DNA of 64,000 nucleotides from Apostichopus japonicus (GCF_037975245.1 NC_092565.1:19015999-19079998), one strand, 5' to 3'. Numbered from the stretch's first letter, positions 39,325-52,120 are shown. Made by a program: numbers and translations. Notes: generated by a model not told the origin, from the sequence alone.

Positions 39325-41403
39325 TTTTTCATGGCCGTTGTCATCATCATCATGGTTCATATCGAGTTTCCTTTCACATAGCCATTGTGTTGTTTGTGCA
39401 GGCTGTTGAGTAGGTGTTGAATTATTAGGTATCCGCCATAGTCAACGGGCTGCTATGCCAGCTCTTAATGTCATCAGAAGTCAGGGGGAATAGGAAACTC
39501 AATTACAGGCATGCTAAGCGGTAAAAATTGCAAAAAAGGAATTTGATTGAAACAGACAGGAAGAATGCATCTGGAAACCTTTCCAGCATAGCCAAGGATG
39601 CGATTGCTGTTGCCACTCTTGTGTGTGCAGTTCATGTTCAGGTCACAGGTCTCTCTTTAATCAGAATTTTTTTGATTTTTCGGTGAGCTAGAGATATAAT
39701 TGTGTTTGTTGCTGCGAGGTTGGAATTCACAACGTCATAATCATCATCGGTCTGCTGCGAGGCGGGAGAGTCGTCGTCGTGTATCCTTTTGATCCGTCGA
39801 TGTCCTTTCCTGCGGTCGGGTTTACATCACGCTCCTAGTCTTTCTCGGTCTTGGAGGGATATATATAAATATATATATCTATGTTTTTAATAACGGCATA
39901 AAGCAAAAAGAAGAAAAAAACAAAGCATAAATTAAGAAGAAGGAATAGATTCACTCTGGAGATCAAAGTCGATTGGGAACTTTGTTTTCGGAGGGAGATT
40001 CTGATGAATGTTATTAGTTGCGGCTTCTGTAATCGTAATTAGCTCGGTACACGGACATGATATGAATCATGCTGGATAGATTTGTCAGCATCATCTGTGG
40101 ATCCAGTTTGACGTTGAATTGTTTGTTTGGTCATGCAGCAGGCTCTGCCTCTCTCTCTCTCTCTGTCTGCTGGAGGAGATGAGGTTGCAAGGATGATGAC
40201 TAATTGACAAGCTTTTGTTTGATGGAGACAGTTTATAGCTCTACCAAAAAACTAAACAAAGCATATTTGATGCATCAGGGCTGCTGTTTTTGTGTACATA
40301 TGTGTGTATAAGAATCCTGCTCCCAATTATCTTTGGAGGTTGTCCGACTTGTTTTGTTTTTTCGAGGACAGTGCAGTTCTTTGGATCGGCTGTATTTTCT
40401 AATCTTGAATAAGTGAATATTCAAATATTACGGTGCATATCAAAAAGGGGGCAAACATTGGATGAATGGAAAAGGATTGTCTGGATAAAGCTGGTAATAA
40501 TTATCTGCTGGTAAACATTTGGAGCTTGAAAGGTAGGTCGCTGTAGATGATTTATCTGTAAAAGTGACCTGAAAATGGACATGATAGGACTGTGTGTTAA
40601 ATGTGTACGAATAATAATAATACAAAAAATAGTAAGCCATTAGCATTTATAAATCATAATGATGGGAGGTGAAATGGATTTAATACTAAACATAAAATCT
40701 TGTGCTCTGTGAATTTAGATAAAGATATGGCGCAATTGAGTTTGACTCTAAGATAGACTAGTTTCCAGGTAGGATCAGACACCCCAGCGCACAGTGTTCA
40801 GTTTGTAATACAAATGCAGCTTGGGGTTGAACCAAGTTCAACATGGCGTTCAAGCTTCCGTTGTTGTTTTGATGCATGTGCGTAATATATTTGACACAAA
40901 AGGAGGCATTAAACCGGTTCTGCAAAACTCACAGCTTACGGTCTTGCACTGTTTCTTTTAGTAAACACTCCAGCACTAGTTCGGTGATCGTGAACTGGGG
41001 GTGGTACCGTGATACCGAGTATTGGATCTGATGTAAACCAGGGCAGAGGTTTGAAAATCAATTTGCTTTATTTTAAAGCTAATCACCGAGTGCAAGGTCT
41101 GGTATGCAATGTAACCGCGGTATTTAGTTATGAGTCAATAGACTTTTCTTTGTCATTGTCAACCCAAGGTTGCACAATTAAGGTCCCTCAACCTCATCCC
41201 GTCAGTGAGATTCATATGTTGCAAATTTTGCGATTCATTATTTGAGAGTTTTTTTTTTTTTTTTTTTGGCAAGCTGGGAAACATTTCCGAAACAAAGTCT
41301 GTAAGTCAGTCAGTGTGGTATCATTGCAGCATGCTTAATGATGACATGGGTGGTGGCCTACACATTGGCCCATTTTGGTTCTTTGGGTCACTGATCAACA
41401 CCA

Positions 41404-41450
41404 TTGTAGGCCATGTTCACATGTAGGCCAGTTGTAGGCCATGTTCACAT
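41404..41450. repeat. 27-bp tandem duplication
   Basis: TTGTAGGCCATGTTCACAT occurs twice, at 41404-41422 and about 41432-41450, separated by GTAGGCCAG. Confidence 0.8.
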
Positions 41451-41673
41451 TGGATCCCCCACTCACCTTCCTACGTGGTATTCCCAATACCAAGTATTTT
41501 ATATGACAATTTCTTTTGTTTTGATCTCCTGCTCTGAATCTTGTCATCACACCCCCCCCCCCACCCCCACCTCCTGACAGGGATCACTGAACAGGCAGTT
41601 ACACTTAAGTTCAAGCCTGGTTCAAACAAAGATTGCAGTGAATATTGTCCTGCAATACATATGTTAATGCACT

Positions 41674-41688
41674 GGGGGGGGGGGGGGG
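41674..41688. repeat. Poly-G tract (15 nt)
   Basis: Fifteen uninterrupted G, one of the two longest in the window. Confidence 0.85.
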
Positions 41689-43920
41689 CTGTCCTGTATT
41701 GATTTCTAAACTTGTGAAGTTAGAGAACATTGAACATGAATAGCCAGCCCAGTAAATTATTCTAGTAATTAATGAGATTGCAGCTATTACTGCTGTATAT
41801 GTGTATGGTCAGTCAATTTTATTAACACACAAACTGTTCTCTAGTTCCAGTTTTGATCTCCTGTCCTTACCACATGGGGTGAACAAGATCTTGGGATCAG
41901 ATTAGATCAGATCAGAACAGGGCATCACCTTCAACTCTTCTCTCAGGCCCTTAAAGTAGCTTCTTGTCAGTTGTCGCTATTTTCACCGAACCCACTGACT
42001 ATTGTTCAGATTGAAATGGTAGTTCATCAAACTGAGTGAGACCACCCAGGAACCAACTCCCCCTCCCCTTTCTAGATTTTGTTTTTCATCAAAGGAATGA
42101 TAAGTATTGAGTAGGTAGTGATTCAGTTGGAATTGATTAAAAACTGTACATGTCGCCCAGACATTGTTCTCTTTAAAAGAAGTTAATCACATGCGAATAA
42201 TCACAAGTGAAAATTTTTGATTTTTTGTTGTTGTCAGTTTCTCTTAAATGAAAATTGACCTGGCAAGCGACAGAACTGCATTACTAACAGGTTTCGTAGT
42301 ATGGATCAGTATATCAGAAAAGGGCAACAAGAAACCCACAAAGCTGATGTATTCATTGCCAAGAGCCCTACAGCTTTAATCATTCTTCTAGCGTACCACA
42401 CATATCTCACAGGATGCCAAAACAAGCACATCAAAAGATTAAAATACAAATTCCAGGATAATTGTGTGTTACTACTCAGTGATCGATATGTAATATTCCC
42501 AAAGGTTTCTTTAGCATTTCGTGAGATGTGTACATGGTCAAACAGGAAGTCGGTACATATATAACCTTCTTGAACAGGATCTGAAAGTGCAGTGGACTTA
42601 TTGAAACTAGAAATTGCAATGGTCTAGATAAATATACAATATGTCTGAACCAAAGCTATTTTAAACCGTTCAGGGTTTCTTTATGTCAGGAAGTAATTGT
42701 TTTTCTTTCAATGTTTACTGTTATAATGAGCTAATTAAACTTTTGGACTCAAGTTTGTTTGTAGGTCTTATGCCAAAATGTCATCAGTCATGAGTTCACC
42801 TTCATTCACTTTTAAAGGAGTACTTTTAAACTTTTGCTTTTAATTGATGTCACTTGAGAACACAGGATTATTTCTTCACCTCTGGTATGTGTCTCCTTCA
42901 AACACTTTCGTTCTAATCATTGCCATACTGCTAATACTGTCAAGATAAGTGCTTTGAAGGGTGATATGACAAGAGGAGAATTATTGTTATTATTTTTTTT
43001 GGGAGGGGGATCTCAACTGGTTAATTTCCAGTTTGTTGAATATTCATTGAATGCGTGTACTGTATGGTCAGCTAATTAATGATGTGAGACTGTTTAAAGT
43101 GGCCCAATTTTTTGGGTTTATTTGTATTGTATTTTATGTATTGTATGTATTTCCTCAGGAATGATTGCTATCTTTCAAAAGAAATATATCGTATGTTCAC
43201 AGGACTATATCATTGCACTGTTGCATTGTTAGGCCTAGTGTAATTAGCATATTTAACTTAAAACAATGGTCTTAAACAGTCGTCGAGTGGATGATAATTA
43301 TCAGCTGAAGTGCCATTGGGCTTTAAAGTATTAGCAATGTAGCACTACCAATGCTCTTGACATTATTTGCAAGATACTGGTTAAGAGGGGAGAGCTTACA
43401 GCTTACACAGTCTACTACACACAGTAGCTGATCTGATTTCATCAGTTAGAAAACAGACTTTGTGAGTTAACTGAAAGCAACAAAAACCTTGTACAGATTT
43501 AAAATGTCTTAATTGTTACAGAAATACAACCAGCTATAGAAGTTTAATGTACATATATGTATATATATAAAACATACTGTATGTATATTGGGCATATCAG
43601 ATGGTGAGAGGATTTGAATCTCTGCAGACTGCTGGCTGCTTGAAGCTGCTCATTCTGTACTTCTGCTTACATAACCTTCCACTCTCTCCAATTAATGCAT
43701 AGACCTTTTTGTTTTTTTTGACACCTCACCTTTTTGTTCAATGGCCGATGTGATTCTTTCTGACAACTTTTGTGTCTGCCTTTCATCTTAGGGCCCCTAT
43801 TACTTTTTCAGCATTGGCTTAGACTGAAATATAAATATTTGGATTATGCAAAGTCAACCTTTTCACAGAGAGGGTTGAAATGGGGTGTCAAATTAAGTTG
43901 GAAAGTTGAAAATAGAACGG

Positions 43921-43936
43921 GGGTGGGGGGGGGGGG
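43921..43936. repeat. Poly-G tract
   Basis: GGGTGGGG followed by about nine G. Confidence 0.75.
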
Positions 43937-44621
43937 AGCAAGAGAGAAATGGTTGGCAGTTTGAAGATGTCTATAATTTCTGTGAAAGCCTCTCATGGGA
44001 ATGTAATTGCCTACAGATAAATGTAAAAAAAAGTCTTTATATAGATGTCTTGCATTCCTGCAAACTCATAGGTTGAGTCTTCTCTGTTGTTCAACATTTC
44101 CAGTTCAAAGATATTTGTCAAACTTGACGTATATTTGTTTAATCAAAGAAGATAGAGCAAGAAAAAGAAAGAGGAAAGAAGAAGGACAAAGGAAGGAAGG
44201 AATAAGGAAAAGGACAAAAGAAAACTCCCCAATTGAACAATAATTACATGATAAAGTGTCAAAATGCATTTTTTGTTGTTGTTACGTGCAATTTTCTCTC
44301 TTTGTCTTTGATAGCATTGTTTCACTTTTCTTACTCAATCGAAAGTACTTGATGAGTACAGCTCAAACACAGATATTGCTGGATGTTGATTAACTGATCC
44401 ATCTCGTCAAGTGGCGATTGATTGATTGATATATTATGATGCCATGGGTGTGGTCTTTGTGACCTCTAGGCTCTCCAAGTTTTCTCAGAAATCTCCGTCA
44501 TGAGATCATGTTGCTATAAATAGCATTTACTAACTTGGACAGTTTGCAGGATGCATAATCAGTGATGAAACTTCCCTTACAGCAAGGAAGCAGTTAGTAA
44601 ACTTTGGTCATCAAGTTGGGT

Positions 44622-44775
44622 GTGTATGTATGTATGTAACTGAATGAATGTTTGTGTGTATGTATGCATGAATGTATGAATTTGTTTGTATGTATGTATG
44701 AATTTGTTTGTATGTATGTATGAATTTGTTTGTATGTATGTATGGATTTGTTTGTATGTACATGTATGTGGATTT
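44622..44775. repeat. Minisatellite, 22-bp unit
   Basis: AATTTGTTTGTATGTATGTATG repeats at 44679, 44701 and 44723. A GGATTTG variant follows at 44745, and TGTATG-rich units flank it. Confidence 0.85.
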
Positions 44776-46494
44776 GCGATTACATGTATGTATCATAATT
44801 GTCAGTATATATAATTTTCAATATAAATAATATTATGTCATGAAGGTAAATCTCAGCAAATTAGGTCTCATACTTGACATCGATTGGCAATTACCAATTA
44901 TAATTAAGAATATCAATATGTTTGGTGGATTGAGGGTCAATTGAAGTGAACAGAGGTCAACAACCCTTAAACTAACCTTGAAAGCACATAAAAGGGGATT
45001 AAATGGTCTATTTACAGTTTTATCATTAGTGAAAGATTAACTTTTTCAGTAATTACCATGTTAGCGTAATACTGTTGTTATACCAAGCTTTTTAATTTCG
45101 TGGTTTGAGGGGTCAGTTGTGTAAAGTTATATGCCAGTGGTTTGCCACTGTTTCATTTGTGCTGGTAGTAGTGATAAGGTTAGGTAAGACTTTAGTCTGG
45201 GTTTCTCTATACAATTCCCTCTCTAGTTCACTCATCATAAACACTGACTCTGTTGCTGTCATCATCACACTGGATGGTGATTCATTTCTAGATTAAGGAT
45301 TGATGCATCTACCTGAAAAGAAGGGAATTGATTTATATCCAGAAGTGAAAAGAGACCCACCCCCCCAATCCCTATAAAATCTGACAAGTGGGATCACCTC
45401 TTGAGCTTTCTTTTCTGATATTTTGGGGGTAAATCACTGGAGTGAAATGTGTTTGTTATTCTTCTCCTAGCCCTTTTCACCTTTTAACCAAGTGAGTTTG
45501 ATTAGAGGGACAAGGAGGGTGCATTGTTTAGTCCTGTTGGAAGGGAGGGTAGTTAAGTTTTTGAATAGGTCACAGATGTGAGAACCCTTTTACCCTCCAG
45601 GGCTGGCAAAACCACACTGCACAGTATTCAAAACTGCATGGTGTTCATCATCGCATATACTGCCTATAGTCTTTGCATATATTTGAATGCTTTTATTGAA
45701 TGAAGGTATATATATCTGTTACTGATGGTGTTCATTGTTGGTATGGCATTGATCAACCAAATGTGGGTAGGCCAGTTCTGGGAATCATATCCCTGGAGGG
45801 TTCAACTGGAAGGAATTTCAACATAACAATATGTGTAAGTTTATTCCTAGAAGTAACAAGGTTGGCATTAATGATGATGCATTTGAACAATATGACATTG
45901 TACAAAATATAACATTAATATAGCAGTTTGAGATGACAAAATACTCAAGATGGTTTTCAGATTTCAATAACTGCTCACTCGTTAACTTTCAGTTGGTGTA
46001 AAATCTCCAAGGGTTGTAATACCGTGTAGATTTGCCCCCAAAAATTGTTGACTAAATGCATAAAAGTTGCTTTGAACATCTCCCATAGTTGTAAACAACA
46101 TTTTATATTGTTCCAGACCCCAGGTTTTCTTTTAGTGGAGGTCATCAAAACATTAAACCGTTAAAAAAGGAGGAATTATGAAAAATGCATCATATATTTC
46201 GTTAAAATGAGTGGAAAAAGGTTGAGTACGAATTACTTGCATGAAATTGCAAAATATATCACCATTTTGTATTTAAGCACCATTAATCATGGCAAAAGCT
46301 TTCTCAAAGGGGGAAGGGGATTAAGTCCTCCCAATAGGTAGATCACTTCCCCCCCCCCCCCTCGGCCAGGCCACATCATGCTTCTGGAGGGTCACCAGGA
46401 TAATGAAAGTGAAAATTGAGGTTACCAAGCCAAAAAAAAAAACTCGTTTTGAATTTCCAGGGTTCTAGACAGCATCAAGCAAGTCCTTCTAGCA

Positions 46495-46967
46495 TTATTT
46501 AGTAGGATATTGCCCTGGTAGGAATGGTTTAAGGTCTCCCCACCAATCAATGTCTCCATTAGCTGTAATAGGGCTGGATTTCATAAGCCTATATCCTGCT
46601 GTGAAGGTGATAAATAACCCTTTCGCTAGGGTGTAGAGGAAGCACTGATTGGAATCAGTCCGAACCACAAATGGTGAGAAATAGTCAACAGTTACTGTTG
46701 TGACAGCTGTAGGACTTTTAATACAACCACTGCAGGTCATGGAAGTCGTCCTAGAGACAGGGTAGGTAACCTGTGTATTATTAGTTGGCTGTGCGTGCTA
46801 ATATAGTCCTGATACACAAGTAATTTGTTAAGACAATTATCTATGGCTGTTACCCGTGTGCTTGGGTCATAAGCCCAAACCGTGTTAATAATACCTGCGA
46901 TTTCGGTTTGCCTAACGCTGAATCCCTGGGACCTTATCATCACTGTGGCATCGATGATGATGGCTGA
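46495..46967 (-). pseudogene. Frameshifted minus-strand coding-like segment, unrecognised protein
   Basis: Two overlapping open frames read as one continuous protein if one frameshift is allowed near 46780. The first (from 46967) includes MIRSQGFSVRQTEIAG, NTVWAYDPSTRVTAIDNC and LLVYQDYI. The second continues with QPTNNTQVTYPVSRTTSMTC, SPFVVRTDSNQCFLYTLAKG and ANGDIDWWGDLKPFLPGQ before a stop at 46495. Residue composition is rich and protein-like, unlike other chance frames here, and CpG is locally raised. A TAG blocks the second frame upstream of the join. I do not recognise the family. It may be a decayed gene copy, a retrocopy or a mis-sequenced exon. The island at 47.46-47.80 kb lies just upstream on the same strand and could be its 5' end. 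Confidence 0.35.
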
Positions 46968-47459
46968 TCACTCACTACCTATGAGCTTTCAAAGTACACT
47001 TCTGTGGTAAAGAACTGACATAATTTTGTTTTAACTTCTAGAAGTAATTGCGGTTGATGTTCGCCTGTTTTTATCCAAATACTGTTTTTATGCATTACTA
47101 ATAAAGCACCCACCCCATCTTCTTTGTTGGGGGTTAACCAGGGGTTAAACCACATCCCAATGATAGAAAGAGTCAGTGTTACCTATTGTGGATGGCAATT
47201 TGCCTCATCATGCAATAACTTTGAGAACAGCTTTGTAAAGGTCCGAAAGTGACAGTCGGTAATCTGACCTGGTGACCCTCATTATGTTCAAGATATGTGA
47301 CGTCAAGCTTTTTTGAATTTTGGCACTAAATTTGAAAAGTAGACAACAAAACTTTACAGCTGAATATCTCTTAAAGAAATGGCATAACGATGATTTCACT
47401 CCCACACACACACAACAAAACAACATGATCAACTTGTAAGAAACTTTTGAAGAGAAATT

Positions 47460-47800
47460 ACACACTTACGGCGGGTCACGACCAACGTGAACGAATCGAG
47501 CACTGTTTATCCAAGTTTCAAAACGTGAACACGCGAGTAAAAAAAAATGGTCAAAATTGAACTTTCCGTGCGTGAACATACTCGATAACCGCCAAAAAGC
47601 ATCTTGAAATCACAACACAGATTTAGGTACTGCTTATGGTTTAATCCGAGTTCTAATACGGACACTTACAGATGTTTTACGACGGCTTTTGTCAGTACGA
47701 AACAACAGGTCAATTCTTAGAAACAAAAATGGCGGACAGCTTCATAAGGTCATGCATATTCATTGTATAGTAATGAGAACGTCATCAAATTACGCCTTTT
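47460..47800 (-). promoter_or_regulatory. CpG-containing promoter-like island A
   Basis: CpG dinucleotides are much denser than in the flanks. On the minus strand, donor-like CGCCGTAAGTGTG (ending about 47470) and ATCTGTAAGTGTCC (about 47675) suggest an untranslated first exon. AAATGGCGGAC at 47705 is a YY1-type motif and on the plus strand opens a 13-codon frame that stops. AACGTCATCA near 47780 is CRE-like. It lies about 0.5 kb upstream of the minus-strand segment at 46495-46967. No transcript start can be fixed from sequence alone. Confidence 0.3.
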
Positions 47801-48629
47801 CTGATGAATAGTCATGATATATTAGATGACTGACAACCATTCCCGGTACGGAAAGCACACGCAATTTCCACTGCTTATCTGGTGTGTTCAGAATATAATT
47901 TTGACTTGCTTTGGTTTAGTTAAAACTGAGATTTGAACCATTTTTAAGTATGTGGAATATGAGAAAAGCAAAAAACCACTCGGATTATTTGTTTTGTACA
48001 AACTTAGGGCATCAGGATTATTAATTTTAATTGTAAGGACAGGGGGAAATCAAAACATGCTAGCTGAGGTTGGGACTATCCAGGAAAGGGATGGGGTGGA
48101 GGGGGTATGTGTGTGTTTGTTGGAGGGTGGGAGGGGGCATTGGTGATATGGAACAGATTGGAGGGGAAAGCTTATTGGTTGCCAACACAAAAATCTAACC
48201 CATTTGGGGTACTAATGGAATAAGAGGGGGGTGGGGATAGACAAAGTGGTCTTCTTGAATAGTCAAATCCTGGTTTTGATAAGCTAATCCATACTTGGAA
48301 GTCATCCTTCATGCATCGGTAGTAACATTCTGTGCGATCACCACTGTCCAACAGTACCAGCAACAAATAAAGACCAAAAAAAGAAGAAAGATAAAGTGTC
48401 TCCAAGTCCTTATTTATCCTTGGAAGTTATCTTTATTATAAACTTCTTGGTACTTAACATGAAACAATGCTATATAAATTTCAACACAAATGTGTAGAGG
48501 AATGCATACAAAAATGAAAAGGTTATGTATATAATATTAAAATGGCATAGAAGGTAATATATGACATTTATAATTCGACTGTACATGGAGGTACATGGAG
48601 GTAAGATGTGGTACAAAATAAAATAATAA

Positions 48630-48675
48630 TTTAAATAAAAAAAATAATAATAATAATAAAAAAATAATAAAATGA
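48630..48675. repeat. (AAT)n simple repeat
   Basis: AATAATAATAATAAT within an A-rich stretch. Confidence 0.8.
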
Positions 48676-49138
48676 TAATTTAAAGAAGCTCACCATACAC
48701 GAAGCATGTAGAGGTGGACAGGTGTATACAAATTGAAAGAACTGTTTAGTGTTGAACGAATACGTAGCATTATAAAACAGAAAGAGATGATATTTAAATC
48801 ACTTACATCACATAATGAAGTGTGCTTAACATGGAGCAAAGATGGCAGTTTTTTTTAAATAAATGACAGCTATGTGACCAGATGTATGACTACAGTATGC
48901 TATGAGTTTGAATCAATATAGCACAGGGCATAAGGTGAAATGAAAGATAAAAGAGTAACTTAAAGATAAAGAAAAGAATATATAAAAAATGTACATGTAG
49001 AAAAGGTGTGACTAAAAAATAAAAGTGATGTAAATGTTGAAAGCATCTACAGAGTGCAGACACAGCAATACAGACACAGCAATCAATGAGCCAGTCACAA
49101 CACATTACAAACGTATGTACAAAGAGGTACCACATGAA

Positions 49139-50350
49139 AGGACAGTCTTTTACAATTTATGTGAGACGGAGTGAAAGACAGCATTTGATGTTGCCACAAG
49201 ATCAGCTGATATATGAAATAACTTATAGTAACAAGGTAACACAAGGTCTAATTGCTCAAGGTTTATGGAGTACTGAAGAACTTTCAAAAAGAAAAAAAGG
49301 CAAAAAAAAACATATAATGGAATGAAGTGTCATCCAGATACATGGTACACTAGCTTTTGCACAGCACAAGAAGGACGGAGTCTTTTACAAAGTTTTTGTG
49401 GGACGGAGTGAAAGACTGCATGTGATGTTGTCACAAGATCAGCTGATATATGAATATGTGTTATATGAGAAAATTTAAAGTAACAAGGTGACATGCTCCA
49501 TGCCTGGAACGTTTATAAGGCTTTAATAATATCGGCAAGCATTAGTGTTGTGCTTACAAATGGCCAGAGTTGTGAACAAGTCCCTAGCTGCAAGTCTCAA
49601 GTCAAGTCTCAAGTCTTTACCAGCAAGTCTCAAGTCAAGTCTCAAGTCACCTTGAAAATTTTGAGCGAGTCTCAAGTCAAGTCTCAAGTCTTTGGAGGTC
49701 GAGTCTCGAGTCAAGTCTCAAGTCCCTATGAGCAAGTCCCAAGTCAAGTCTCAAGTCTTTGAAGTTTGAATACAATGATGCAGGCTACGTATAATGTAAC
49801 AGTGTTCCAGGAATTATGTGGTATAAATTAAACAGCCGAATAGCAAAACCGGGGCACACGCCACGGAACAAATTACCTCAAAATTTGCTAACCACTGTTT
49901 TATTGAAAAAGGCCAACTTTCAGCCAAACAGCAGCCCTGGATGGAATATTCAACCAAGCCAATGGTAGTTATGGTAACGCATGTAGTCGTCGTTGGGCGC
50001 TCGTAATTCGAGCGTACACGAAACCATAATTATTTATTATCGATATCAACTTATGAAGTTATTTAATGATTAGAAAATTGTGAAATACAAACAAGTCTCT
50101 AGTAGAAAAACCGAGTCTTTTGAAGGCAAGTCTCAAGTCAAGTCCCATGTCTTTGCTAACTTTTTGGGCAAGTCTCAAGTCAAGTCCCAAGTCTCTGACA
50201 GCCGAGTCTCGAGTCGAGTCTCAAGTCCTAAAATTTGCGACTCGAGTCGGACTCGAGACCTTGGCACGGCAAGGTATTGGTTTATGACAAACTTTACTTT
50301 GCCTAAGGTTTAATTGCTCAAGGTCTATTAAGTACTGAAGGAAATTTAAA
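49139..50350. repeat. Duplicated segment, second copy split by an insertion
   Basis: Copy 1 (49139-49310) contains AGACGGAGTGAAAGACAGCA, CACAAGATCAGCTGATATATGA, TAACAAGGTAAC and AATTGCTCAAGGTTTATGGA. Copy 2 starts at 49373 with the same words up to TAACAAGGTGAC (about 49493). It resumes near 50305 with AATTGCTCAAGGTCTATTAA and GTACTGAAGG. The roughly 800 bp between contains the AGTCTC-rich repeat. The order is clear: duplication first, insertion later. Confidence 0.65.
49570..50275. mobile_element. AGTCTC-rich repeat element (AAGTCTCAAGTC units)
   Basis: Clusters of CAAGTCTCAAGTCAAGTC-type units occur at 49587-49760 and 50085-50275. They flank a non-repetitive middle (49760-50080) with locally higher CpG. 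The left side starts near CAGAGTTGTGAACAAGTCC and the right ends near GACTCGAGTCGGACTCGAG. It interrupts the second copy of a local duplication, which supports insertion as a unit. I could not identify a target-site duplication or convincing terminal inverted repeats, so the class is open. The SQVKSQVSS-like open frames are products of the repeat. Confidence 0.5.
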
Positions 50351-51019
50351 AGATACGGAGAAAAAACAATTCATTGTAATGTATCATTAGGTGGCAAGAA
50401 GGCAGGTTTTAGGCAGCACCAAATGCTAGATGATAAAGTTTTCTCAAATATATATTTCTACAAATAAAAAAATAGATCATGAGATGTAAAGATTATGTAG
50501 TAATTCCGCAATGCGCAACTACTGGAGATAAAATTTTGTCATGTTTGATACTGGGAAGTTTTAAATCCATCTTTGCATTTCAGCATTCCCTCTTATGCAC
50601 TAATATTAAGATAAGTAATAAAATTGGTCTAAAAACACCAAAAAGTCCTTAACTTCACAAAGAGGTGAAATGTGAGCTGAGAACCATCCCAAAAGCCCCT
50701 TCCCAAAAAGGGCCACCTCTCACGAATAATGCACCTAAATATCCACTAAGTTCCTCCCTCCCCTCCATCACCCACCAACTGAACCCTATAGCTCAACCAC
50801 CCTTCTCCCTCCTCCACCCCAAAAAGTAAATAAATAAAAACTTAACTGAGTAGAAATAAATTTTGACCACACTATACTTTTGTCTAGTATAGGACTTATG
50901 TTTTGACATCCAACATGTAAACCAATTCACTATAAATCACTACAGTATTCCAGTATTGAAGGATTAAGGCAGCTAAAGATGTTCATTTTGTGTATATTTT
51001 CATCCACAAAGCAATTACT

Positions 51020-51057
51020 CATCATTCATAGTGCAAGTACATCATTCATAGTGCAAG
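51020..51057. repeat. 20-bp tandem duplication
   Basis: CATCATTCATAGTGCAAG occurs at 51020-51037 and again at 51040-51057. Confidence 0.85.
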
Positions 51058-51213
51058 ACTTTTTTGATAAAAAAAACCTACCATTAATATCATCATAAGT
51101 AAACAAAGGAACCTCACTACTATTGCTTGGCAGTTTAAAAGATACTCTTTTTATCTAAAGTTTACTGACAAAAGCTTCACAACACATTCTGGATTGAAAG
51201 TCAAGTCTGATCT

Positions 51214-51219
51214 TTTATT
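51214..51219 (-). terminator. Candidate polyadenylation signal for the minus-strand gene
   Basis: AATAAA on the minus strand, about 320 bases downstream of the stop codon at 51535. AT-rich sequence makes chance matches common. Confidence 0.25.
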
Positions 51220-51534
51220 TCACATGTTGAAAAAAAAACTTGATGATGACAGGAGTTTTGGAGATAATTTGTGCATAATTTCTCATGTAATCAACACAGT
51301 GGTAAGCACTCACTTTATTGGCAAACTCACTGTTTAAAGGGGCATAAGTACCTAACAGTAAAGGAAATAATAATGTTGGATGTCAAAACCCAAACCTGTA
51401 ACTTTCCACTATGACTGCTGTGACGGCACCTGAGAATGAGAAAAACAGTAAAAAGTTGATACACCAGTTGATGTAGAGGCAAAGTTATAAACCAATGTCA
51501 CCAAAATACTCAGTTTCAGTTGCAGCAGCAGCAA

Positions 51535-51747
51535 CTAATTTGCAAAACTCATCACTATCAAACAATTCAGTTCATTTTCTTCATCTAGTAATTCATTACC
51601 AGATAAAGAGTCTGCATCTGAAGAGTCAGAACCAGAGTCACTGTCAAACTGTTCTTGATGACTAACAAGATGTGCTGGATTAGAGGACTCGGGTGAGATT
51701 CCCACGGTATCAACATTTGACAGGGTTTTATTCTCACAACTCTGACA
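51535..51747 (-). CDS. Candidate terminal exon of a small acidic protein
   Basis: On the minus strand the acceptor-like TATTTTGTCAG precedes CQSCENKTLSNVDTVGISPE. The frame continues as NPAHLVSHQEQFDSDSGSDS and LSGNELLDEENEL to a stop, 70 codons from 51747. The middle is strongly acidic (Asp, Glu, Ser), like a phospho-acceptor or transactivation tail. A second AG six bases on gives a tandem acceptor. Phase 0 at the start fits the donor at 53211 upstream on the same strand. I do not recognise the protein. Acidic serine-rich frames can arise from low-complexity GA/TC sequence. Confidence 0.35.
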   Translation of the reverse strand, partial: CQSCENKTLSNVDTVGISPESSNPAHLVSHQEQFDSDSGSDSSDADSLSGNELLDEENELNCLIVMSFAN

Positions 51748-51844
51748 CTGACAAAATATGAAACTTATATGAAACACATAAGCACATACTCATTGTAGTC
51801 GGGGTGCAAATTGTTATCTTCCTATTTCCTAAACATACAATTAA

Positions 51845-52120
51845 GGCCGTGGTTATTCTTACGACTAGTCGTAACAATTATTTATAAACTATTCTTACGA
51901 CAAAGGTGAATTCAAGCGCAGTAAAGTAAATAAAGCAACTGTGCATGTAGTAGGGGTAACCCTAACTTTAACCCTAAACCCTAACCCTAACACTAACCCT
52001 AACTGGAAATTTTTGTTACTCCTAGTCGTAAAAAATAGTTCTCCTGTCATATAAAAATAGCAACTGCGCATGCGTAGTCGGAAATTATTCTTACGAACAG
52101 TCGTAAGAATAGCCACTTTG
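51845..52120. mobile_element. Inverted-repeat element carrying telomere-like units
   Basis: The left arm has GTGGTTATTCTTACGACTAG; the right arm, complemented, has GTGGCTATTCTTACGACTGT. TACAATTAA occurs on both sides (51836-51844 and 52121-52129), an 8-9-bp target duplication consistent with a hAT-type or similar MITE. The outermost few bases of the two ends differ. Inside, 51954-52003 is CCCTAA-type telomere-like repeat with variants (CTTTAA, CACTAA). Further TCGTAA words form internal palindromes, so the copy can fold on itself. Non-coding, 276 bp. Confidence 0.7.
51954..52003 (+). repeat. Interstitial telomere-like (CCCTAA)n
   Basis: About eight CCCTAA-like units, four to five exact, inside the inverted-repeat element. 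It is short, which argues against a chromosome-fusion scar. Confidence 0.8.

Noticed and set aside
44622-44796. His/Tyr/Thr-rich minus-strand frame
   Set aside because: It is the complement of the 22-bp TGTATG minisatellite.
49493-50313. SQVKSQVSS-type repetitive proteins
   Set aside because: They are translations of the AAGTCTCAAGTC repeat clusters, open on both strands because of the repeat.
51954-52003. Chromosome-fusion scar from interstitial telomere repeats
   Set aside because: There are only about eight variant units and they lie inside a bounded inverted-repeat element with flanking duplication, which explains them better.
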